From assembly GCA_910576545.1 (NCBI GenBank), contig CAJTKM010000006.1:1-64000 (forward strand): DNA of 64,000 nt. Direction: 5' to 3'. Positions within the stretch are counted from its first letter, which is position 1, and the number at the start of each line of letters is the position of its first letter. Positions 52,452 through 61,594 of this stretch are shown here, one piece after another. The stretch is from Lachnospiraceae bacterium (GTDB taxonomy: Bacteria; Bacillota; Clostridia; Lachnospirales; Anaerotignaceae). The position numbers and the translations under genes were made by a program. The notes beneath the pieces were generated by a model, which did not search any database, was not told the DNA's origin, and saw only the letters and a program-made list of their open reading frames with translations.

Positions 52452-53369
52452 ATGGAAAAAATACTGATTATTGACGACAGCCTTGTGCAGGCAGATGTTC
52501 TGAAATCGATTCTGAAAGACAATTATGATGTGACGGCGGTCCATACTGCGGAAGCAGGGCTTCAGCACGCGGCTTCGGGAATGTATTCGCTGATTCTCTT
52601 AGATGTCATTATGCCGGAGATGGACGGTTTTACGTTGCTGAAAGAGCTGCAGGAGGCTGCACTGACAAGGCGGATTCCCGTTATTCTGATTACCAGCCTT
52701 TCCGATGTGGAACACGAGGTGCAGGGGCTTATCATGGGCGCGGTGGATTACATTACAAAGCCGTTTAACCCGATGATCGTGGCGGCACGGGTGAATACGC
52801 ATGTAAAGCTGCACCGCTATCAGGCGCAGATTGAGCGCGAAGCGATGATTGACGAGCTGACGGGCATTGCAAACAGGCGGTATTATGAGAAATACTGCGA
52901 ATTGAAATGGAACGATGCTGTCCGCCTGAAAATCCCTATTTCCATCTGTATGTTTGATATTGACCATTTCAAATTGTATAACGATACTTACGGACATCCG
53001 GCAGGGGACAGAGTCATTGCTACGGTTGCGGACAAGATTGCGGCACGGCTGCGGCGGACAACAGATTTTGTTGCGCGCTATGGTGGGGAGGAATTTGTCG
53101 CTATTATTCTGGGCGGCGATGCAGGTGAAGCGTTCGGGTACCTGAAAAAGGTCAGGGAGGAAATCGAAATGCAGCATATCCGGCATACACCGCCGACTTG
53201 TGACTGGGTAACGGTCAGCATTGGAGGCGTAACGGTGACGCCGCAGCGTGGGGATACATACGAAACCTATTTGAAACTCGCGGATACGATGCTGTATGAT
53301 GCAAAGCGCCTGGGCAGGAATCAGGTAGTCTGGTGCGGGGAGCATATGGAGCAGATGAAGGAAAACTAA
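52452..53369 (+). CDS. Response regulator with GGDEF domain (diguanylate cyclase)
   Basis: 305 residues. Receiver domain 1-120 with D8/D9, phosphoacceptor D51 (LLDVIMPEMDG), T81 and K103. GGDEF domain about 130-295, with metal-site FDIDHFK and active-site GGEEF at 211-215. An inhibitory RxxD site (RTTD, 202-205) lies five residues before it, so the enzyme should make c-di-GMP and be product-inhibited. Start follows GAAAGGAGTACCC. Lying 0.3 kb after the sortase, it is a candidate source of the ligand for the riboswitches upstream. The cognate kinase is not in the window. Confidence 0.95.
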   Translation: MEKILIIDDSLVQADVLKSILKDNYDVTAVHTAEAGLQHAASGMYSLILLDVIMPEMDGFTLLKELQEAALTRRIPVILITSLSDVEHEVQGLIMGAVDYITKPFNPMIVAARVNTHVKLHRYQAQIEREAMIDELTGIANRRYYEKYCELKWNDAVRLKIPISICMFDIDHFKLYNDTYGHPAGDRVIATVADKIAARLRRTTDFVARYGGEEFVAIILGGDAGEAFGYLKKVREEIEMQHIRHTPPTCDWVTVSIGGVTVTPQRGDTYETYLKLADTMLYDAKRLGRNQVVWCGEHMEQMKEN

Positions 53370-53414
53370 GACCTGAAAATATTTTTGTAATAAACAGGGC
53401 AGGAAAACAGTTGA

Positions 53415-53482
53415 AGCCAACGGCTAACGGGCGATAGTGGGCCACTTATGGTCTGCTGCCGGCTGTTAACCGTTGGCTTTTT
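53415..53482 (+). terminator. Terminator after the GGDEF gene
   Basis: AGCCAACGG-TAAC ... GTTAA-CCGTTGGCT followed by TTTTTT. Confidence 0.8.
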
Positions 53483-53509
53483 TCTGTTTCAGGCAGTTTT
53501 TTGAAAATT

Positions 53510-53555
53510 TATGGGCGCAGTCAGAATTTTTTTCTGATGACTGCGCCCATAATGT
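53510..53555. terminator. Second hairpin, toward the minus-strand M23 gene
   Basis: TTATGGGCGCAGTCA and TGACTGCGCCCATAA form a near-perfect stem around a T-rich loop. It probably serves the convergent minus-strand gene. Confidence 0.6.
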
Positions 53556-53605
53556 AGTAAAGATTGGGAAGTATTAACCCTTGGGGGGGGAGCCCCTGGT
53601 CTATA

Positions 53606-54610
53606 TTAAAGGTAATCCCTAGGGTTCTGGTAAACACCGTTCAGCTGTATTTCATAATGGCAGTGAACGCCTGTGGAGTAGCCTGTGGAGCCTGTCATAG
53701 CAATGGTATCGCCTTTCTGCACGGTATCCCCGACATTGACCAGAAGGGAAGAGTTGTGCGCATAAAGGGTAGTGAAACCGTTGCCATGGTCAATTACAAC
53801 ATAATTGCCAAACCCGTTATGGTAAGTGGAGGTAACCACTGTGCCGCCCGCGGTAGCCACTACGGGGATAATGCGGCTTCTGGTGGAGATGTCGATGCCC
53901 TTGTGCTTCCGTCCGTCACTGATGGCGGAGCTGCCGGTGGGGTTGAACTCTGTCGTGATGATTGTGCTTTCCACAGGGTAGCCCATCGGGATATTGTTAT
54001 GTTCCGAAAGGGCCTCTGTTACGTCTGTTGCGACATTTTGGAAAGAGTATCCGGTTTCGTCCAGCAAAACGTCCATTTTCTCCAGCTGATTGGAGAGGGA
54101 AGACATTTTATAGTAAGAAGTATTCACGATTTTTGTGAAGGTCGGTGCGGCAAGCGCGGGGTTTTCCAGCGTATTTGCCATTGCGGTGCAAAACTCGGAG
54201 GAGGAAACCTCATTTGCGTTCAGCTGTTGAATCTGTTTATAAAGGTCCTGCTTCATGGTTTCCAGCTCATTCATTTTCTGTTCCAGCTCTGTGGTTTTTG
54301 TCTGGATTTCTTCAATGCTGTCCGCATACGCTGTCTTTTCACTCTGGAGAACTTCTGTTTTCTGCTCCAGCTTGCGGTTTTCACGTTCACTTGCCTGAAG
54401 CTGTTCCTCTGAAGCCTGAAGCGCGTTTTTTGTTTTATGGTATGCGCCAAAAGTGTAAACAGAGCCGCTCAGTACCAGTGACGCTGCAAGGCATGCCGCA
54501 GTCGCGTGGCGGATGCCGACAGTCAGCGTTTTCTGCTGCCCTTTATGGGTCATATGCAGTGTCATGAAATTGGGTTTCTGTTCTTTTGTTTCCTTCTTAT
54601 TATCGTTCAT
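53606..54610 (-). CDS. M23 family metallopeptidase with coiled coil
   Basis: 334 residues, a LytM-type endopeptidase predicted to cut peptidoglycan cross-bridges or to activate amidases. Cytoplasmic basic N terminus, one membrane helix (about 35-57), a long coiled coil (about 58-125, ELEQK/ETLQSEK-like heptads), a linker, and the M23 domain at about 210-334. Zinc motifs HKGIDIS (HxxxD) and HCH at 316-318 are both present, so it should be active. Start follows AAAGGTGATTGAACC. Single gene with its own promoter. Confidence 0.93.
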   Translation of the reverse strand: MNDNKKETKEQKPNFMTLHMTHKGQQKTLTVGIRHATAACLAASLVLSGSVYTFGAYHKTKNALQASEEQLQASERENRKLEQKTEVLQSEKTAYADSIEEIQTKTTELEQKMNELETMKQDLYKQIQQLNANEVSSSEFCTAMANTLENPALAAPTFTKIVNTSYYKMSSLSNQLEKMDVLLDETGYSFQNVATDVTEALSEHNNIPMGYPVESTIITTEFNPTGSSAISDGRKHKGIDISTRSRIIPVVATAGGTVVTSTYHNGFGNYVVIDHGNGFTTLYAHNSSLLVNVGDTVQKGDTIAMTGSTGYSTGVHCHYEIQLNGVYQNPRDYL

Positions 54611-54648
54611 ATAGGTTCAATCACCTTTCTTTTTCATTTGTTAAATGT

Positions 54649-54720
54649 ATTATAAAGGAAAAGTATGAATTTGTAAATAGAAATTTTACTAAAAAGTTAA
54701 ATTAGTTAACAATTAGTTAA
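54649..54720 (-). promoter_or_regulatory. M23 gene promoter with phased AGTTAA boxes
   Basis: Minus-strand TTTACA (complement of 54672-54677), 17 bp, TATAAT (complement of 54649-54654). Upstream of the -35, AGTTAA occurs three times (54695-54700, 54704-54709, 54715-54720) at 9- and 11-bp steps, about one helix turn apart. Confidence 0.6.
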
Positions 54721-54838
54721 TAATTTTGCGGAAATTGGCAATATTTTGTAAGAAATAGGAAAAAGTGTTTTGAGTACGACGAAAATGTGGTATCATATAA
54801 AGATATAAATTATCAGAAAAACAGACCCAAAAGGGGAC

Positions 54839-55126
54839 ATGCGTATGAATCCACAGGTGAAAAAGGGGCTCGGGCTGGCGAAAAAGGGGCTGCGCGTCAT
54901 GAAAGGCGGGCAGACGGCATTCCGGCTGGGCGGAAAACTAAAGCATCTGCTGCCCCTTCGGAAAAAAGCGGCAGCGAAAACAGCTATAAAAGCATTAAAA
55001 AAGGAAGAAAAGCAGTTGCGGAAAAGCGAACGGAAAACCAGAGGGCAAATGCAGAGAAAATTGCTCCGACGGAATGCAAAAGCGGCAGGACGCGTAGTTT
55101 TTGCGCTGCGGAAACGTTATTTTTGA
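54839..55126 (+). CDS. Small polybasic protein
   Basis: 95 residues, about a third of them Lys or Arg and very few acidic; not recognised. ATG follows AAAAGGGG. The gene ends 18 bp before the next start. The sequence reads as short basic helices (KKGLGLAKKGLRVMKGG, KALKKEEKQLRKSERK), suggesting nucleic-acid or membrane binding. An overlapping frame (54787-55227) is longer but reads into the next gene and lacks a ribosome site. Confidence 0.6.
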   Translation: MRMNPQVKKGLGLAKKGLRVMKGGQTAFRLGGKLKHLLPLRKKAAAKTAIKALKKEEKQLRKSERKTRGQMQRKLLRRNAKAAGRVVFALRKRYF

Positions 55127-55144
55127 AAACAGGAGGAAAACACA

Positions 55145-57004
55145 TTGGAAAAAGATTTGGAGAAGCAGGAAGGGCTGGAACAGCTGGAGGGTTCTGCCCA
55201 GCCGGAAACAGCGGCAGAGGAAGTTAACACGAAGGAAGCGGAAGGGCGTCCCGGCGGCGGAAAAAATATTCTGGCGATAGTGCTGGGGCTTGCGGTATTT
55301 GCAGGAGTGCTGGCGTTCTGCTGGCATATGGCAGGGAATGCACACAAGGCATCAGATGTCGGCGTGCTTTATGCCAAGGATAACGAAATACATTTTTATG
55401 ACCTGAAAAATGAGCCGTATCTGCTGGCGGAGAATGTCAGTGACGGCGGTTCCTATCATTATTATTACTCCGCTTGGGGGGCGATGTTCTCGGAAAAGGG
55501 GGACTGGGCGTATTATGCGGCAGACATTGACGCAAACGGCAGATTCAACCTGTTCCGCAAAAACACGTCTGACCCGCAGGCAGAGCCGGAGAAAATCAGT
55601 GATGCTGTTCTGGATTATGCCATCAGCAAAGATGGGCGGCAGGCGGCTTATCTGAAAGCGGGAGGGGAGAAAATTTCACTCTGGCTTTCTGACGGTGCGC
55701 CGCGGAAAGTTTCGGCAGATATGCAGCTGGATGAGCAGTCTTATTTTTTAAGCAGTGACGGAAAATACCTTCTGTATACTGTGCATGGGGCGGACGGGCT
55801 TGCGCTGTACGCGCTTTCTACCGCGGCAGGCTCGGAGCCTGTGGAACTGTGTGCTTCTGTGGAGATGTACGCCCTGGCAGATGAAACGGATACAGTATAT
55901 TATGTAGCGGAAGGAGAAGCAGACGGCAGCTATGACGTATTCGGGCATATGCTGGAAACGGGAAAAACGGAACGTGTGGCGGAAAGCGTGGCATATATGG
56001 AGGCCATGCCGAATGGGCGTGATTTGCTCTATTGCAGGGTATCCGAGGAAAACGTTTTATACAGGGATTTGATTGTGGACGATATGCGGGAGGCGGACGC
56101 CGCTTTGCCGGCAGAGCCGACGGAAGCTGAAATCGCGGAAAACCCCCTGCTTGCGGAGAAACAGGGGCGGGACAAAATACGGCAGGCGATGGACAACGGG
56201 GAAGGCTTTGCGCCTATACTGCTGGACTGCTATATCCTGACGAACGGAAAAACCGTAAAAGCGGCGGAAAACGTGATTTCTGCTGTTGCGGTGGTAAATG
56301 ACATGCCGTTTGTGACAGGCTATCAGGCGGAGCAGCCGCAGCCGATACCGATTTCGGAAACCGGCGGGGATTTGCAGCTGGTGGAATATGCGTATTACGG
56401 CGCGCTGGCAGACGGAGAGAAAAAGGCTTTCCTTGCGGACGCAATGGGGCATTGCGAGGAGCTGCCCATGCCGGAGGGCTTTCCCGTTTCGGCAGATACG
56501 GTGCAGCTTTCCAAAGATGGCAGCAGGGTGGCTTACCTTGTGCGGAATATGGAAATGGGCACGAGCGACCTGATGCTTGCCGATGTGCAGGATATGGAAA
56601 AAGCGGCCATGGTACAGACAAATGTGGACAGTATGGCGTTCCTTGGGAGCAGTGGCCTGCTTGGGTATTACTGCAATTATGACAATGGCGTAGGGACTGT
56701 TGCGACAAGCGATGGAAATGCGCAGGGCAATGCCTGCGGTGTATATTATTCTGATGATGAAAAGGCAATGTATTTCATTTCTGCGCCAAATGGTGCAACC
56801 GGCAACGGCACGCTGAAACGCTGGGATGGGAAAAATGAAACCGTTATTGCGGAAAATGCGTTTGCCTTCCAATATAAAGCAAATGGAAAGCTTGCTTATT
56901 TGCAAAACTATGATTTTACAACAGGCGTGGGCGATTTATATTACTATGACGGAAAGCAGTCCCGTCTGCTGGATACAGGCGTGACAGCGTTGTTTATGTA
57001 CTGA
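55145..57004 (+). CDS. Membrane-anchored beta-propeller-like protein
   Basis: 619 residues, not assigned to a named family. Starts with TTG at 55145 behind a strong AGGAGG. Acidic cytoplasmic N terminus (1-40), one membrane helix (41-60), then a large outside region. That region carries repeated Y-x-x-S/A-x-D-G-x-x-x-x-Y strands (SKDGRQAAYLK, SSDGKYLLYTV, SKDGSRVAYLV), like TolB/PD40 propeller blades. It may sense or bind an envelope component. It is followed within 10 bp by tsaE, so the genes are probably co-transcribed. Confidence 0.8.
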   Translation: MEKDLEKQEGLEQLEGSAQPETAAEEVNTKEAEGRPGGGKNILAIVLGLAVFAGVLAFCWHMAGNAHKASDVGVLYAKDNEIHFYDLKNEPYLLAENVSDGGSYHYYYSAWGAMFSEKGDWAYYAADIDANGRFNLFRKNTSDPQAEPEKISDAVLDYAISKDGRQAAYLKAGGEKISLWLSDGAPRKVSADMQLDEQSYFLSSDGKYLLYTVHGADGLALYALSTAAGSEPVELCASVEMYALADETDTVYYVAEGEADGSYDVFGHMLETGKTERVAESVAYMEAMPNGRDLLYCRVSEENVLYRDLIVDDMREADAALPAEPTEAEIAENPLLAEKQGRDKIRQAMDNGEGFAPILLDCYILTNGKTVKAAENVISAVAVVNDMPFVTGYQAEQPQPIPISETGGDLQLVEYAYYGALADGEKKAFLADAMGHCEELPMPEGFPVSADTVQLSKDGSRVAYLVRNMEMGTSDLMLADVQDMEKAAMVQTNVDSMAFLGSSGLLGYYCNYDNGVGTVATSDGNAQGNACGVYYSDDEKAMYFISAPNGATGNGTLKRWDGKNETVIAENAFAFQYKANGKLAYLQNYDFTTGVGDLYYYDGKQSRLLDTGVTALFMY

Positions 57005-57014
57005 GGGTTAGCAT

Positions 57015-57461
57015 ATGGATGAGATTTTTGAAAGCATGGGTCCGGAGGAAACGGCAGAATTCGCGGAAAAGCTGGGGCGGGAAGCACGTTCGGGCGGAGT
57101 TTACTGTCTGAGCGGAGATTTGGGCGTCGGCAAAACGATATTTACAAAGGGCTTTGCAAAAGGGTTTGGCGTTTCGGAAATGGTGACAAGCCCGACATTT
57201 GCCATCATGAACAGCTACGAAGGGACAGAACTGCCGCTGTACCATTTTGATGTTTACCGCATTTCCAGCGGGGAAGAATTGGAAGAAACCGGATGTATGG
57301 AATATTTTTACGGCGATGGCGTATGCCTTGTGGAATGGGCAGAAATCGTACAGGATGTGATACCGGAGGAGGCGCTCTGGATTACCATAGAAAAAGACTA
57401 TGGCAGGGACGAGGATTACCGCAGAATCACACTGCGGCGGAAAGGCGGCGGAGAAGCATGA
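57015..57461 (+). CDS. tsaE: tRNA threonylcarbamoyladenosine biosynthesis ATPase TsaE
   Basis: P-loop ATPase that drives turnover of the TsaBD complex making t6A37 in ANN-decoding tRNAs. 148 residues. Walker A GDLGVGKT, followed by the VTSPTFAIMN and YHFDVYRI segments and EWAEIV, all typical. Its TGA overlaps the ATG of tsaB. The absence of tsaD next to it is common. Confidence 0.95.
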   Translation: MDEIFESMGPEETAEFAEKLGREARSGGVYCLSGDLGVGKTIFTKGFAKGFGVSEMVTSPTFAIMNSYEGTELPLYHFDVYRISSGEELEETGCMEYFYGDGVCLVEWAEIVQDVIPEEALWITIEKDYGRDEDYRRITLRRKGGGEA

Positions 57462-58174
57462 AAATATTGGGGATTGACACAACGGGACAGACGGCGGGGG
57501 CTGCCCTTCTGGATGGGGACAGGCTGCTGGCGGAGTTTTCGCTGAATTATAAGCTGACGCACAGCCAGACGATACTGCCGATGATTGCGGAACTGCTGGA
57601 ACGGACGGAAACCGCACGGGAGGACATTGGTTTTATTGCCTGCTCGGCGGGTCCCGGCTCTTTTACGGGTCTGCGTATCGGTGCGGCAACCGCAAAGGGA
57701 ATTGCTCTCGCGCTTGGTCGGCCTGTCATTCCGGTTCCCACATTAGATGCGCTGGCATATAATGTGTATGAAACAGATGGCATCATCTGCCCGATTATGG
57801 ACGCAAGAAGGCAGCAGGTTTATTCTGCGTTTTATACATGGACGGACGGCCGGCTCTGCCGGGAAACAGACTGGATGGCGGAAAGCATCGAAACCATTAT
57901 TGAGATTGCAGAGGGATTTGAACAAAAAGTCATTTTCCTTGGGGATGGCGTGCCTGTTCACAGGGAACGGCTGGCGGAAAATCCGGATTTTGTCTTTGCT
58001 CCGGCGCATTGCAGCCAGCAGAGGGCGGCGTCTGTTGCCGTTCTGGGGCGCATTTTGGCGGAGGAGAAGAAAACAGAGCAGAACGGGGAATTTGAGCTGA
58101 TTTATCTGCGGAAATCTCAGGCGGAGCGGGAACGGGAGGAACGCCTTTCCCGGAAAGGGGAACATGAGGAATGA
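57458..58174 (+). CDS. tsaB: tRNA threonylcarbamoyladenosine biosynthesis protein TsaB
   Basis: 238 residues. ASKHA-fold scaffold protein partnering TsaD. KILGIDTTGQTAGAALLDG at the N terminus, the HSQTILPMI segment and SAGPGSFTGLRIGAATAKGIA match TsaB. ATG at 57458 overlaps the tsaE stop (ATGA). The stop in turn overlaps rimI, giving a coupled tsaE-tsaB-rimI set. Confidence 0.95.
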   Translation: MKILGIDTTGQTAGAALLDGDRLLAEFSLNYKLTHSQTILPMIAELLERTETAREDIGFIACSAGPGSFTGLRIGAATAKGIALALGRPVIPVPTLDALAYNVYETDGIICPIMDARRQQVYSAFYTWTDGRLCRETDWMAESIETIIEIAEGFEQKVIFLGDGVPVHRERLAENPDFVFAPAHCSQQRAASVAVLGRILAEEKKTEQNGEFELIYLRKSQAEREREERLSRKGEHEE

Positions 58175-58647
58175 TTGAGATTATACCGATGCGGGAAGAA
58201 CATATTGACGGCGTGCTGGCTGTGGAGGAAGCAACGTTTTCCATTCCGTGGACGCGGGCGGATTTTGAGCGCGAGGTGCGGGAAAACGCTATGGCGATTT
58301 ATTATACCGCCCTGCTGGACGGGAAAATCGTGGGTTATGCCGGAATGTGGCACGTTGTAACAGAGGGGCATATCACGAATGTCGCGGTGCTGGAGGAAGT
58401 ACGTGGCAGGGGAATCGGCGCGATGCTGATTGAGAAGCTGGTAGAGACGGCAATGGAAAAAGAAATGATAGGTTTGACGCTGGAGGTGCGAATCGGGAAC
58501 GCCCCTGCGCAGGGACTTTACCATAAATATGGATTCCGCGCGGAAGGGCTGCGGAAAAATTACTATCCCGATACGCATGAGGATGCGGTGATTATGTGGA
58601 AATACCTGCCGTTTTATGAGAATTATGAAGAAACGGTACAGGGATAA
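58171..58647 (+). CDS. rimI: Ribosomal protein S18-alanine N-acetyltransferase
   Basis: 158 residues, GNAT fold. Acetyl-CoA loop VLEEVRGRGIGAMLIEKLVE, then LTLEVRIGNAPAQGLYHKYGF, which is the RimI signature. It acetylates the N-terminal alanine of ribosomal protein S18. Start overlaps tsaB (ATGA). Genome-wide, tsaB-rimI pairing is frequent. Confidence 0.93.
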   Translation: MIEIIPMREEHIDGVLAVEEATFSIPWTRADFEREVRENAMAIYYTALLDGKIVGYAGMWHVVTEGHITNVAVLEEVRGRGIGAMLIEKLVETAMEKEMIGLTLEVRIGNAPAQGLYHKYGFRAEGLRKNYYPDTHEDAVIMWKYLPFYENYEETVQG

Positions 58648-58715
58648 AAGGGCGGGCTGTTCTGGCGCGTCCCGAGGGTTTTTCGGCAGTTTTGTAAAAT
58701 GGAGGTAGAAGCATC

Positions 58716-61118
58716 ATGGCAAAGCATTTGGAACTGGACTATACACAGCTGAAACGAAGCTGTTCCCCGGAGGAATTTTCTTTCCGGACGACACAGGAAA
58801 TCCCGCCGCTGGAGGGCATCATCGGACAGGAGCGCGCTGTGCAGGCGTTGGATTTCGGCCTTGCTGTGAAGATGAAGGGATATAACATTTATATGTCCGG
58901 ACCTTCCGGTACGGGAAAAACAACGTATGCCCGCGCCAGTACGGAAAAGCTGGCGGCGACAGAGCCCGTCCCTTCCGATTGGTGCTATGTTTATAATTTC
59001 CAGAATCCCCGCTGTCCGCTTGCGCTGCGCTTTGAAGCGGGGCTGGGAAAGCAGTTTAAGGAGGATATGGAGGAGCTTGTGCAGCTTTTGAAAATTGAAC
59101 TGCAAAAGGTGTTCCGCGCAGACGATTATGAAAAACAGAAAAGTGAGCTGCTCCATTCCTTCGATGAGGAACGCGGCGCGCTGATGGACGATATGAGCGC
59201 GATGGCGGGAGAGTATGACTTTCAGGTCAAAACGACAAATTCCGGCATCTACTTCATGCCGCTGGTGGAGGGCAAGGCAGTCGGCGAAGAAGAATATGAC
59301 AATTTGGCGGAGGACGTAAAAGCGGACATTGAAAAAAAATCCCAGACAGTGCAGGAAAAAGCAGGCAGCATTATGCGGGATATCCGCGAATTGGATAAAG
59401 CGTCCAAAAAACGCGTGGAACAGCTGGACTACAAAGTCGGCATGTTTGCCATCGGGCACCACATCGGCGCGGTACAGGAGAAATACCAGGAATATGAACG
59501 GGTGATTGCTTACATCAACGCCATGCAGGAAGATGTTCTGGAAAATATCAGCCAGTTTTTTGAGGAGGAGGAAGAAAGCGACGAAGCACTTGCTTCCCTC
59601 CTGCCGATGTTTTCCAAAAAGCCTGCGGAAGATGTAACATTGAAATATAAGGTCAATCTGATTGTTGACCATTCAGAAACGAAGGGTGCGCCTGTTGTTG
59701 TGACGTTTAACCCGACCTACTATAATCTTGTGGGCGAAGTAGAGTATGACAGCGAATTTGGCAACCTGACAACAGATTTCATGAAAATCAAGGGCGGCTT
59801 GTTTCATAAGGCAAACGGCGGCTACCTGATCGTGCAGGCGCAGGATATCCTTTCCGCACCGCAGGCATGGGAGGCCCTGCGCCGCGTAATTAAGACGAAG
59901 GAAATCAATATGGATTCTGTGCGGGAGCAGCTGGGAGCGGTCGTTGCGCCAACGCTGAAGCCTGAACCCATTGCTGCCGATATCAAGGTTATTATGATTG
60001 GCAGTAATTATTACTATGAAACGCTGAGCCAGTATGACGATGAGTTTGATAAATTTTTCAAAATCAAGGCGGATTTTGATTATGAAATGCCGGGAACGGA
60101 AGAAAATATCTGGAAAATTGCCCGGTTTATAAAGGGCTTTGTGGAACGGGAGAAAACGATGGAGTTTGACGTGAGTGCGGTCTGCTCCATTGTGGAATAT
60201 TCTTTTCGCGCGGCGGAGCGGCAGGATAAGCTTTCCACACGCTTCAACCATCTGGCGGAAATCCTCTGTGAAGCAGTGACCTGGGCAAAGCTGGAGGGGG
60301 CGGAAACCGTAACGGCGGAGCATATCCGTAAGACGGTTTACGAAAAGGAACAGCGCATGAACCTGTATGAAGAAAAGCTGGACGAAATGCTTGCGGACGA
60401 TGTTATCATGATTGATACACAAGGCAGCAAGATTGGTCAGATTAACGGGCTTGCTGTTCTGGATATGGGGAACTATGTGTTCGGCAACCCGACGCGCATT
60501 ACGGCGACGACGTATGTCGGCAAATCCGGCATTGTTAACATTGAGAAGGAGGCGCGCATGAGCGGGCAGACGCATGACAAAGGCGTACAGATTATCAGCG
60601 GCTTTCTGGGGCAGACCTATGCGCAGAATTTCCCGCTTTCACTCTCGTGCAGGGTCTGCTTTGAGCAGAATTATAATGGCATTGACGGAGACAGTGCGTC
60701 CAGTACGGAGCTTTACTGCATCCTTTCCTCCCTGGCGGAACTGCCTATCCGGCAGGATTTGGCTGTTACAGGTTCGGTTAACCAGAAGGGCGAAATACAA
60801 GCTATCGGCGGCGTGACGTACAAGATAGAGGGCTTTTTTGACCTCTGCCGGAAACGCGGGCTGACAGGGGAACAGGGCGTTATCATTCCAGTGGCGAATG
60901 TGCGGGAGCTGGTGCTGAAAGATGAGGTTGTGGAGGCTGTAAAGTGCGGCACGTTCCACATCTACCCGATTTCGCATATTGACGAGGGAATCGAACTGCT
61001 GATGAGCATGCCGGCAGGGAAAAAGAACAAAAATGGGAATTTCCCAGTGAACAGTGTGCATGGCAAAGTTATGAAAAAACTGCGGGCGTTTGATAAAGCG
61101 TCACAGGGCGGCGAATAA
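58716..61118 (+). CDS. Lon-family ATP-dependent protease (LonB/YcbZ type)
   Basis: 800 residues. AAA+ region with Walker A GPSGTGKT (62-69) and a long helical insert (about 120-290). A second Walker-B-like segment is FHKANGGYLIVQAQDIL. The C-terminal peptidase has the Lon Ser-Lys dyad S660 (GDSAS) and K703 (GGVTYKIEGF), 43 residues apart as in E. coli Lon. Soluble, so unlike archaeal membrane LonB. Probably a quality-control or stress protease. Start follows ATGGAGGTAGAAGC. Confidence 0.92.
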   Translation: MAKHLELDYTQLKRSCSPEEFSFRTTQEIPPLEGIIGQERAVQALDFGLAVKMKGYNIYMSGPSGTGKTTYARASTEKLAATEPVPSDWCYVYNFQNPRCPLALRFEAGLGKQFKEDMEELVQLLKIELQKVFRADDYEKQKSELLHSFDEERGALMDDMSAMAGEYDFQVKTTNSGIYFMPLVEGKAVGEEEYDNLAEDVKADIEKKSQTVQEKAGSIMRDIRELDKASKKRVEQLDYKVGMFAIGHHIGAVQEKYQEYERVIAYINAMQEDVLENISQFFEEEEESDEALASLLPMFSKKPAEDVTLKYKVNLIVDHSETKGAPVVVTFNPTYYNLVGEVEYDSEFGNLTTDFMKIKGGLFHKANGGYLIVQAQDILSAPQAWEALRRVIKTKEINMDSVREQLGAVVAPTLKPEPIAADIKVIMIGSNYYYETLSQYDDEFDKFFKIKADFDYEMPGTEENIWKIARFIKGFVEREKTMEFDVSAVCSIVEYSFRAAERQDKLSTRFNHLAEILCEAVTWAKLEGAETVTAEHIRKTVYEKEQRMNLYEEKLDEMLADDVIMIDTQGSKIGQINGLAVLDMGNYVFGNPTRITATTYVGKSGIVNIEKEARMSGQTHDKGVQIISGFLGQTYAQNFPLSLSCRVCFEQNYNGIDGDSASSTELYCILSSLAELPIRQDLAVTGSVNQKGEIQAIGGVTYKIEGFFDLCRKRGLTGEQGVIIPVANVRELVLKDEVVEAVKCGTFHIYPISHIDEGIELLMSMPAGKKNKNGNFPVNSVHGKVMKKLRAFDKASQGGE

Positions 61119-61210
61119 AGCCGGCGATGTATATGGACACTGAAACAGATGGAGCGTTTTAGCATCAGGCAGGTATTTTGCACGCGGCAGGAACGTTTGA
61201 AAATTTGTGC

Positions 61211-61238
61211 TTGACAAATTCCGGCGGCGTGCTATAAT
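61211..61238 (+). promoter_or_regulatory. Promoter of the trpXYZ operon
   Basis: Perfect TTGACA (61211-61216), 16 bp, perfect TATAAT (61233-61238), ahead of the T-box leader. Confidence 0.8.
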
Positions 61239-61249
61239 ACCATTATCCA

Positions 61250-61528
61250 AAGGAAAAACCAGTGATTAAGAGGAGTAGCCTTTCAGTTCGGCTTTTCAGA
61301 GAGCGGCGGATGGTGGGAACGCGGCAGTACGAGGTAAGGTGAATGGACTTATGAGGGCGGACGAAAGCGTGAGCGAGTAGGTACCGACGGGGAATCCGTA
61401 CCCGTTATCAGGACGGAACCGTATGGCTGTACGGGAACAGAGCGGATGATTTTTCATCAATTTGGGTGGTACCGCAGGATTTTGAGTCTTGTCCCATAGA
61501 AATATGTGGATAAGGCTTTTTTGTTTAC
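61250..61528 (+). ncRNA. T-box leader, specifier TGG (tryptophan)
   Basis: Stem I contains the AGAGAGCGGCGGATGGTGGGAAC and GTACGAGG segments. The specifier loop GTGAA-TGG-ACTT carries TGG at 61344-61346. The T-box proper is GGGTGGTACCGC (61464-61475). It is followed by a terminator (AGTCTTGTCCCATA with TATGTGGATAAGGCTT, then T-run, 61485-61526). Uncharged tRNA-Trp should favour read-through into the transporter genes. Confidence 0.88.
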
Positions 61529-61594
61529 ATAAATAACGGTACGCTGCAAAAACAGCCGGACATTTCGATAAAGGGAAAGAAAAAGGAGAGGATT

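Noticed and set aside
53564-54412. 282-codon plus-strand frame
   Set aside because: Antisense to the M23 peptidase, whose zinc motifs are intact.
54787-55227. 146-codon frame overlapping the polybasic gene
   Set aside because: No ribosome site, it overlaps the start of the next gene, and its composition is unlike its neighbours.
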